From assembly GCA_029552745.1 (NCBI GenBank), contig JAKPDK010000070.1, positions 1 to 64,000 of the forward strand: a stretch of DNA of 64,000 bases, in the 5' to 3' direction. The notes under the pieces are model-generated. The model saw only the letters and a program-made list of their open reading frames with translations. It was not told where the DNA came from and searched no databases. A program made the translations under genes and the position numbers. Source of the stretch: Candidatus Hydrogenedentota bacterium. GTDB lineage: Bacteria > Hydrogenedentota > Hydrogenedentia > Hydrogenedentales > SLHB01. This document shows positions 37,485 to 44,919 of this stretch, one piece after another. The first letter of the stretch is position 1. Each line of letters begins with the position of its first letter.

Positions 37485-37523
37485 AAAAGGGCGCGCGTTC
37501 ACCGATTTCGTCGGTAAACACGC
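37485..37523 (-). terminator. intrinsic terminator of the ceramidase-like gene
   Basis: On the minus strand a 13-bp stem (37511-37523 with 37493-37505, two G-T wobbles) with a five-base loop is followed within three bases by CCTTTTAG. It lies 27 bases after the stop at 37550. Confidence 0.7.
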
Positions 37524-37549
37524 ACCCTGAAGAGATCTCTGTGGGAGAT

Positions 37550-38809
37550 CTATTGCAGTTTTTGAGGTTTCGGGCTCTCCTCGACCAATTTCAGAGCCTC
37601 ATTGATATAAATCTCCCCTGTACGTTCACCGAGACAGGTCCGGCTTATATAGGCGTACTTGTCAAAACTATTCCAATCCTCTTTCACGAGCATATATCCA
37701 AACGCATCGTTCGTGAGCCCAAACAGAAAGTTATGCTCTCCTTGCATTTTGCGTTTCAGATAAAATCCGATGTTGGGCAAGGCTTCTCCGGGAATCGTTA
37801 AGATTTGAGCGTTACCGATGTTTACGAGATTAACCTGAGCTGTGACCTCGCCTTTGTCGATTGAAGGATATTTCAAGGGCGAATGGCTAATAGCCGAGAG
37901 AATCGTCTTCGACTCCACCGGGAAGGTTACAGCGCGAGATGCGCAATACAGAGAAGGGTTATCCTGAATGGGTGCGTTGGCGATTATTCGCAAGGCTTCG
38001 TCGGCTAGTAATGTTCCGATGCGAACGCACTCGTCCCACGTGCGCATGTCTTTACCATCCGGCCCTCGATTGTCAGCAGTGACCATACCGCCTTGCGCAC
38101 TATTCATGAAGATGCCGACACCGCCGCCTTTTTCAGCGATTCGATCGTAAAGGGGGCCACAAAAGTCTGGACTTAAGATACCCTGTTCATCTCCTATTAC
38201 TTCGGGGTGGCAGGCATAGTTGACCAGGGTCGCGATGGGTTTCTGATTTTTGTCCATTACTTGAAGGACATGGCAGCGCCGATCGTACAGGTCTTCCGCG
38301 TAGTAGTTATACGCGATTTTTCCGTTGGCTTTGTCGGTTGCGACACGCAGGACCGCGGGTTGTAAATTGCTGACGGCTTTGTTTATCACTTTTGCCATTT
38401 TTTGACACACCGTGTCTAAGTATTCCAGGTTTGCGCCGGTGTTGCCCTGTTCATCCGCAAACGCGTAGCAATCGGGAGCACTGTGCGTATGCGTAACCCC
38501 AATGAGGATATTTTCCGGGGGCACTCCTTTGACAAGCGCGCGTGCTTTATTGCCCAGAACACTTGGAAATCCTAAGAAATCCGCTCCGACTATAACCACG
38601 GTTGTATTGTCTTGCCGAAGGGCAAGTGCGCGCACGGTTAGGTCTCCGATCTTTTGCGTAACGGGGTTTGGAACACCTATGCCTCCGGAGACGGGCAGCA
38701 GTGGGTCGGGTGTTACAATTTCGACCGCCACACCAGCCTGAAATTCGGCGGGTGCCAGACTCGAAAATGTGATTCCCATTACAAGGATAGCGGCTATCTT
38801 CCAGCTCAT
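37550..38809 (-). CDS. secreted neutral/alkaline ceramidase-like protein
   Basis: About 419 aa starting with a signal peptide (SWKIAAILVMGITFSSLAPA). The mature part opens FQAGVAVEIVTPDPLLPVSGG, then VRALALRQDNTTVVIVGADF and GVTHTHSAPD, the pattern of the N-terminal domain of neutral/alkaline non-lysosomal ceramidases, whose His residues bind zinc; NYACHPEVI and NSAQGGMVTADNRGP follow. Many PVC-type genomes carry several such proteins with no known sphingolipid link, so the substrate is open. AAAGGAGG eight bases before ATG 38809 decides the start. A 240-base gap to the next, divergent gene shows no clear promoter. Confidence 0.85.
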   Translation of the reverse strand: MSWKIAAILVMGITFSSLAPAEFQAGVAVEIVTPDPLLPVSGGIGVPNPVTQKIGDLTVRALALRQDNTTVVIVGADFLGFPSVLGNKARALVKGVPPENILIGVTHTHSAPDCYAFADEQGNTGANLEYLDTVCQKMAKVINKAVSNLQPAVLRVATDKANGKIAYNYYAEDLYDRRCHVLQVMDKNQKPIATLVNYACHPEVIGDEQGILSPDFCGPLYDRIAEKGGGVGIFMNSAQGGMVTADNRGPDGKDMRTWDECVRIGTLLADEALRIIANAPIQDNPSLYCASRAVTFPVESKTILSAISHSPLKYPSIDKGEVTAQVNLVNIGNAQILTIPGEALPNIGFYLKRKMQGEHNFLFGLTNDAFGYMLVKEDWNSFDKYAYISRTCLGERTGEIYINEALKLVEESPKPQKLQ

Positions 38810-39048
38810 GGTCGGTCCTCCTTTTTGGAAACAGTCATAGAGTTCGTTATGACGCTTCCGAAGTTTTGAGACTCTATTGCTTTCTTGCACGTGTTTCGCT
38901 ACTTCATTTCAAGCCACAGGAATCTACATCAAACTATTTTGCCATTCCTTGAGAGGAAAACTCCAATGTAGGTTTGGAAAACCGCTCGCGGCAAGAGTAA
39001 CATACCGTGTTACGAGGTTGAGGTAGTCATCGATATAGGATTGCGATC

Positions 39049-40320
39049 ATGAAACAGAAACTATCAATTAGCCGAAGGGATTTTTTGCGCCGGTCTGTGG
39101 TGGTAGGTGCAGGTATCTCGATTCTTCCGCGTCGTGTGTTTGGCGGGCAGGGTTACACGCCTCCCAGTGAGGAAATCACCCGGGCTGTCATCGGTGTGGG
39201 TGGTATGGGCAAGGCGCACTTGCGTTACCCCGGCGCGAGGACGCTCGCCGTCTGTGATGTGGACGAAGTTCATTTGAAGCAAGCCATGGAGATTGCCGGA
39301 GATGGCGTCCAAGGTTACAAAGACTTTCGGGAGGTTTTGGCAAGACCCGATATTGATGTGATTCATATCGCTACCCCACCGCATTGGCATGCTTTGATTA
39401 CGATTGCTGCCGCAAATGCCGGTAAGGATATCTGGTGTGAAAAACCGTTCACTCGAACAATCGGCGAAGGATTGAAGGTTATTGATGCCGTGCAGAAAAA
39501 CGGGCGTTTGTTGCGAATTAACACATGGTTCCGTTTTCAAGACAATTTCTATGGTTTTGGCACGCCGGTCTTACCTATTAAGAAGGCTGTAGACAGCGGC
39601 ATGTTCGGATGGCCCCTAAAGGTAATGGTGGGAGGTGCGACCGGTTTTGAGTGGAAATTTTACTGGTGTGGCAGGACGGATTTGGTGCCGGAGCAGGTGC
39701 CCCCGCAACTTGACTATGACTTCTGGTTAGGTCCGGCGCCGTATAAGCCCTATCACCCTCATCGTGTGCATGGAACCTTTAGAGGATATTGGGACTATGA
39801 CGGCGGTGGTCTGGGTGACATGGGGCAGCACTATCTGGATCCCGTGCAGTATCTGCTCGGTAAAGATGATACCTCTCCAGTCGAAATTGAGGTGGACGCA
39901 CCACAACAGCATCCGGACGCCGTGGGAACCTGGCGCCGTATTGTTCTGAGGTATTCGGACGGGTGCGAGATCATTTTGGACGGTGAAAATACGAAAAAGC
40001 GGGTACCCTTTATTTCGGGTCCTGAGGGGGAGTTGTATCGAGGTTTTGAATCGACGATTCCTAACTTTGCGAAAAAGGTGGCGGCATTGCCGGATCCTGA
40101 ACCCCAAGTTACTAACTTCTATGAAGCCGTTCGGAACAGAACGCGTTTTGCATTGAACGAGTCAAATGGACACCGTTCTTGCACATTGGTAAATCTCGCC
40201 AAGACAGCGGTGCAGCTCGGACGTAATCTTCGGTTCGATCCGAAAAAGCAGCGGTTTGTTGACGATGATGCCGCAAATCGGTTGCTTGATCAACCGATGC
40301 GTGCTCCATGGCATATTTGA
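39049..40320 (+). CDS. exported Gfo/Idh/MocA family oxidoreductase (copy 3)
   Basis: 423 aa, more diverged from copies 1 and 2. Twin-arginine start SISRRDFLRRSVVVGAGISI; Rossmann start RAVIGVGGMGKAHL; ATPPHWHALITIAAANAGKDI then CEKPFTRTIGEG with the catalytic lysine; WDYDGGGLGDMGQHYLDPVQYLL in the substrate domain. Expected outside the cytoplasm. The HEAT-DUF1080 gene follows after 54 bases on the same strand, a pairing that fits oxidation of a sugar at C3 followed by cleavage. Confidence 0.9.
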   Translation: MKQKLSISRRDFLRRSVVVGAGISILPRRVFGGQGYTPPSEEITRAVIGVGGMGKAHLRYPGARTLAVCDVDEVHLKQAMEIAGDGVQGYKDFREVLARPDIDVIHIATPPHWHALITIAAANAGKDIWCEKPFTRTIGEGLKVIDAVQKNGRLLRINTWFRFQDNFYGFGTPVLPIKKAVDSGMFGWPLKVMVGGATGFEWKFYWCGRTDLVPEQVPPQLDYDFWLGPAPYKPYHPHRVHGTFRGYWDYDGGGLGDMGQHYLDPVQYLLGKDDTSPVEIEVDAPQQHPDAVGTWRRIVLRYSDGCEIILDGENTKKRVPFISGPEGELYRGFESTIPNFAKKVAALPDPEPQVTNFYEAVRNRTRFALNESNGHRSCTLVNLAKTAVQLGRNLRFDPKKQRFVDDDAANRLLDQPMRAPWHI

Positions 40321-40374
40321 TTAAAGGTGGTTTTCACTTCATAACGGCAGACAGAGAGGAAGGTTTTAGATACT

Positions 40375-42594
40375 ATGTCGCAGTTAAAATCGTCCATGAT
40401 GCTCGTGTTGATGTGGGGCTTGTTCTCATTTTCAGCCTGTTTCGGCGCGGAACTATCCGGTGGTGTTTTGGGTGACTTGCCCGCTCAGGATGGCGCAACT
40501 TTTCACGCGAAGATGGAGTCTATCTTGAGGCTTGGTCCCGCGGCATGGCAAGAAGTCTGTTTGAAGCTTCAGTCAAACGACCTCACGGAGAAAACACAGG
40601 CTCAGTATGCGGTGAGCGGTCTGGTGAAATATGTTTCTCAAAATAAGTTGCGAAGCCAGCGGGAAACCGTTGCCATCGTGCTCGCGCAGGTCTTGCAGGA
40701 AATGTCTGACAAAGAGCAACAGGCGTTTTTGCTGGAGCAGTTGGGGCTTCTTGGTAGTCCGAAGTCAATCGAGGTTGTGAAAGGCTATATAGCGGACGAG
40801 CGTCTCTGCGACCCGGCGTGCCGTGCCTTGGTTTCTATATCAGGCCTGGCTGCGGAGTCCGCGCTTCTCAAAACTGCTGATGTTTTGTCGGACCCGTGCG
40901 CGCCGCACGTGATTAACGCGCTGGGAAAACTTCGATCCCGGCGGGCGATACCCTTGCTTAAAAAATACATGTCTTCATCGGATGCCCGATTGCGGCAGTG
41001 CGCCGTATGGGCGCTTGCTGAAATAGGCGAACCTTCCTATTTGTTGGATTTTCAGCGGCTTATCCAGGATACAAACTCCGCAGCAGATCCGACTTTTCCA
41101 TGGGAATGTTATTTCCATTATGCCTCCCGATTGACAGAACGCGGACGCGAACGTGAGGCACAGGGCTTGTGCAAGGTCGTACTCGATGCGCCTGAAAGAA
41201 GGTATCCTTCGCATGTACGCTGTGCGGCGTTGAACGGGCTGGTGAAAGCGTTGGGAAAGCGCGCTCTTCCTGTTTTGTTCCAAGCAGTTGAGAGCGGAGA
41301 CGCCGCCTATCGCGCGACGGCGCTGCAAAATGCTCAAGCACTTCGTGGCGCAGGAATCACGGAAAAATGGTGCCAGAAGTCTGCGCAGGTCGATGCTGAA
41401 AAGCGCGCTGAAATTATCCGGATGTTAGGGGCACGCAACGACAAACGCGCCGCGCCTTATTTGGAGAAGTTTATCGAGGACAACGATGAGCGTGTGCGCG
41501 TGGCGGCAGTGAACGCGCTGGTTGCGATAAAAGACCCGCAGACCGTCTCTGTATTGATGGAACGTTTGAAAGTGGAGCAGGAGCCCGCCGTGCTTCATAC
41601 CATAGAAGCAGCCCTGTTGCGCCTACCGACGGAACAAGTTACGAATGCACTGGTTCGTGTTTATCCCGGGCTGGGAACAAAGGGGAAGACCTTGGCAAAC
41701 CGAGTTTTCGGAGCGCGTCCATCTCCTGCGGGTGCGGAGGCAGTGCGTTGTGCCCTCAACGATGCGGATTCGGAGGTGCGAGTGGCTGCCCTTGAGGCGA
41801 TAGGAAACGTGGGAAGTTCTTCGGATCTGCCTGTCCTTTTGGAGAGGCTTTTGGGCGCGCAGTCCGATGCGGAAAGAAAAGCGGCGAAAACGGCGACGGT
41901 ATCTTTGCTTTCCCAGGTGCCTGATTTTCCAAGTCGGTTGGCGCCTCTCACGACCGTTTGGCAGTCAGCCAGCGGGGAGGCCAAAGCCGCTATCCATGAT
42001 GCGATTCAGACCCTTTGCGGTGTTCCTGATGCGGAGGGGTTTGTTTGCCTGTTTAATGGTGTTGATCTCACCGGATGGGTGGGGGATACGGAAGGTTACG
42101 TGCCCGAAAACGGACTTCTGGTTTGTAAACCCGGCGGCAATCTTTACACCGAAAAGGAGTATGGAAATTTTGTGTTTCATTTTGAATTCAAATTGACTCC
42201 TGCTGCAAACAATGGCCTCGCCGTGAGGGCACCGATAGGCGGTGGCGCGTACAACGGGATGGAGATTCAGATTCTGGATGATTACGCCGACGTCTATAAG
42301 GATCTCAAACCGTGGCAGTACCATGGTTCTATCTATGGGATTGTTCCTGTTAAACGGGGTTATTTGAAGCCCGCCGGAGAATGGAATGTTGAGCAGGTGA
42401 TTGCGAACGGGCGCCGAATTACCGTGGTACTCAATGGGGAAACAGTGGTTGATGCAGATTTAGACCAAGCCACCAAGCCCCAACCGATGGACGGCAAACT
42501 TCATGAAGGGCTTGACCGGGAAAAGGGTCATTTGGGCTTTCTTGGACATGGCAGCGTCCTGGAGTTCCGAAATATCCGTATCAAAGAACTGTAG
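40375..42594 (+). CDS. secreted HEAT-repeat protein with C-terminal 3-keto-disaccharide hydrolase (DUF1080) domain
   Basis: 739 aa. A signal peptide (MLVLMWGLFSFSACFG) is followed by HEAT-like repeats across about 60-540 (RVRVAAVNALVAIKDPQTV and EVRVAALEAIGNVGSSSDL are clear units). A beta-jelly-roll DUF1080 domain occupies about 555-739: FVCLFNGVDLTGW, LKPWQYHGSIYG, GEWNVEQVIANGRRI, and the ending HLGFLGHGSVLEFRNIRIK. DUF1080 proteins cleave 3-keto-glycosides, products of C3 oxidation by Gfo/Idh/MocA enzymes such as the one encoded upstream. The HEAT part may bind a partner. GAGGAAGG precedes the ATG. Confidence 0.9.
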   Translation: MSQLKSSMMLVLMWGLFSFSACFGAELSGGVLGDLPAQDGATFHAKMESILRLGPAAWQEVCLKLQSNDLTEKTQAQYAVSGLVKYVSQNKLRSQRETVAIVLAQVLQEMSDKEQQAFLLEQLGLLGSPKSIEVVKGYIADERLCDPACRALVSISGLAAESALLKTADVLSDPCAPHVINALGKLRSRRAIPLLKKYMSSSDARLRQCAVWALAEIGEPSYLLDFQRLIQDTNSAADPTFPWECYFHYASRLTERGREREAQGLCKVVLDAPERRYPSHVRCAALNGLVKALGKRALPVLFQAVESGDAAYRATALQNAQALRGAGITEKWCQKSAQVDAEKRAEIIRMLGARNDKRAAPYLEKFIEDNDERVRVAAVNALVAIKDPQTVSVLMERLKVEQEPAVLHTIEAALLRLPTEQVTNALVRVYPGLGTKGKTLANRVFGARPSPAGAEAVRCALNDADSEVRVAALEAIGNVGSSSDLPVLLERLLGAQSDAERKAAKTATVSLLSQVPDFPSRLAPLTTVWQSASGEAKAAIHDAIQTLCGVPDAEGFVCLFNGVDLTGWVGDTEGYVPENGLLVCKPGGNLYTEKEYGNFVFHFEFKLTPAANNGLAVRAPIGGGAYNGMEIQILDDYADVYKDLKPWQYHGSIYGIVPVKRGYLKPAGEWNVEQVIANGRRITVVLNGETVVDADLDQATKPQPMDGKLHEGLDREKGHLGFLGHGSVLEFRNIRIKEL

Positions 42595-42611
42595 GACAAA
42601 ACGCCGAAATT

Positions 42612-44783
42612 CTATTCCGCAATATTACGCGACTCTGCTATCTCATGGGCACAACGGCCGATCTCGGACAGGCGCTGCACCTTGGGTTCGAGACGTTCAA
42701 TCGTCTCTTGCTGTTCCCGTCGGAGGGCTTCTTCTTCCTCCATCACTTTTTGAAGCTCTTCTTCCAATGAACGGATGGTGCCGGCGAAGGTGGATCGTAT
42801 AGCTTGAGCAAATTCTTCTCGCCGCCGCGCAAGCAAATCTTTTAACTGTGCCTTCACGGAAGCGACGGGCTGTCCCGTATCCGTCTTTGTCCCGTGGAGA
42901 AGTACATTTTCCACTCGTTTTTTGAGGATGGCGTTTAGTCGTTCTAGCAAGACCCCTTTACTTGTGGCGGCACGTAGTACCGTCCCAATAATGGCTCCGG
43001 CGGCAGTGCCAATCCCGGCACCGATAAGGAGCATTTGTTCATCCCATCCGGCTGGACTACCAGCAATAACGCCTCCCGTGCAGGCGCCCAGCAGGATGCC
43101 TATTAGAGTGAAGCCGAAATACGATGCTGCCAAGCTAACCTCGACAGGCGGCAGACTCGCACGTGATACTTGAATGGTCTCCCTTCCATATTGTGGGAAT
43201 CCGGTTTGTAATTCTGTGATCTTCTCGAGAAACCGGTTCTCGATGCTTTGGATGTCTCGGTTAACTGACTCGCAGAGGTCTTCGACAAACGCGTCGAGTA
43301 GCCTACCGGCTTCGACTAACAAGGGTTCGTAGGCTTGACGTTTTGCTGCACGTAAATGGTCTCCAGAAGCCAGCCATTCCCGCAATGGCTTGAGTATCTG
43401 TCGATCGACTGCTGTTTCAGACAAGTAACTGTCCACGAGAGACTCATAGCCCTCATATCGAATGCCCTCGAATTCACCACCCCGCGTCATAGTGTCAAAC
43501 AAGGTCTCCGCCTGACGGGCGCGTTTTCTTTGGTAATCCAACTGAGCGCTGAGTGATTCCCTTAATTGGCGTAATTCATCCAAACGAGGCATCTCGCGCA
43601 CCATATCGAGTTTGACTTCAAGCGGTCGGGCATATTTCCAGGCTCGAGCATCTATGAAGAAACAAACCGACTCGATGATCGCCAGTTCGCGATTTTCGTT
43701 ATACAAATAAGAAAGCAAACGTCGCCGAAAAGCGTCCAAGTTCGACTGTGCCAAGAGATGCTCCGCTACAGCGCGATCCGGGTCGGAGTCGGCTAGCAGG
43801 TCACGCTGAATGCGGAACGGTATCTTGATTTTGTTGTTTTCGTCTAGGTCTTCCAATCGGATTTCGCGGTTCAACAGCTGTGTGCCGATAAGGCCATACA
43901 AGGCAGAAACGAAGAACAACTCAGGGTTTTCCACGACGCCTTCAAGACTGCGGAACAGATCCTTTGCGGGACCTCTCCTGCCAAGGGGGTCAATTTCTTC
44001 GGGATTGAGTTGATCGGACTTGTTGATGACAAAAAAGACCTTTCTTCGGGACTCATTGACGAGTCGTTGGATGAAATCTCGATTTTGGGTGTTTCCGGCG
44101 CTTTGACTGTCTATCAAACAGACCACCAAGTGGCTACGAGGTATGATCTCGTCCACGATTTTCTCGTGCGTTTCCAGAATACTGTGCACGCCCGGCGAGT
44201 CGACAAAACAAACATCTTCCGCCAGGTTCTCCGTGGGAACGTAAACTAGCACTTCTTCAAACTTCGCACGAAGTCCGCGAAGATGAGGAAAGTCCTCTTC
44301 GGCGCTGAGAGTAACCAAAGTGCCGAGTGTCTTGACCATTTCTTTGGCTGACGCGTTAGGGAATGATATGGCGATGTGTCTATTCGTTTCGTCAAGGCTT
44401 ATGTCCGCGTCGATACCACACGAAGTCAAGAGGGTGCACAGCGCTTCCAATTCGCCTTCAGCCGGAAGTGCCGAGAGCCGAAGCAGTGCTCTCATAGGTT
44501 CTCCGCGCAAGATATGGGTGATTTTCATCGTGCACTCTTCTAGCACAGTAGGCAGGTAGCGGTCTCCTAGGAGTGCATTGATGAGGGTTGATTTCCCGAC
44601 GTTGAAGGCACCTATAAAGACGACGCGATACTTGCCTTCCCGCAGCTCTGTGCGTTTTCGTTCAATCTGCACGCGTTCTTCATCCGGGTCGCCCTGAAAA
44701 TCCGGATCTTGCAGGAAGTCTTCTAATTCGTCGAGTGCCTGAAATGCCCATGCTCGGTTTTCTGCGTGCTTTTCGATGCTCAT
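42612..44783 (-). CDS. dynamin-like GTPase, membrane-associated
   Basis: 723 aa. G1 GAFNVGKST (about 56-64), G3 DSPGVHS and G4 NKSD define a dynamin-type GTPase; a threonine for G2 lies in EECTMKI. A long helical middle follows. About 570-625 are two Gly-rich hydrophobic stretches (FTLIGILLGACTGGVIAG and LLIGAGIGTAAGAIIGTVL) able to form a membrane hairpin, and the C-terminus is coiled coil. This fits bacterial dynamin-like membrane remodelling proteins. It is single, without the usual tandem partner. AGGGGC precedes the ATG. Function in the cell is unknown. Confidence 0.85.
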   Translation of the reverse strand: MSIEKHAENRAWAFQALDELEDFLQDPDFQGDPDEERVQIERKRTELREGKYRVVFIGAFNVGKSTLINALLGDRYLPTVLEECTMKITHILRGEPMRALLRLSALPAEGELEALCTLLTSCGIDADISLDETNRHIAISFPNASAKEMVKTLGTLVTLSAEEDFPHLRGLRAKFEEVLVYVPTENLAEDVCFVDSPGVHSILETHEKIVDEIIPRSHLVVCLIDSQSAGNTQNRDFIQRLVNESRRKVFFVINKSDQLNPEEIDPLGRRGPAKDLFRSLEGVVENPELFFVSALYGLIGTQLLNREIRLEDLDENNKIKIPFRIQRDLLADSDPDRAVAEHLLAQSNLDAFRRRLLSYLYNENRELAIIESVCFFIDARAWKYARPLEVKLDMVREMPRLDELRQLRESLSAQLDYQRKRARQAETLFDTMTRGGEFEGIRYEGYESLVDSYLSETAVDRQILKPLREWLASGDHLRAAKRQAYEPLLVEAGRLLDAFVEDLCESVNRDIQSIENRFLEKITELQTGFPQYGRETIQVSRASLPPVEVSLAASYFGFTLIGILLGACTGGVIAGSPAGWDEQMLLIGAGIGTAAGAIIGTVLRAATSKGVLLERLNAILKKRVENVLLHGTKTDTGQPVASVKAQLKDLLARRREEFAQAIRSTFAGTIRSLEEELQKVMEEEEALRREQQETIERLEPKVQRLSEIGRCAHEIAESRNIAE

Positions 44784-44919
44784 AAGCCCCTAGTTCCTGT
44801 TGGTTTTGCCCATATGTTCCGCTAATGACAAAAGACGCCGAAGACTCGGAAGGTAGCGATTACACACACGAATCATTATCAAGCCCACGTGCACAGAAAT
44901 CAAGCCGATCCAAGGTTTT

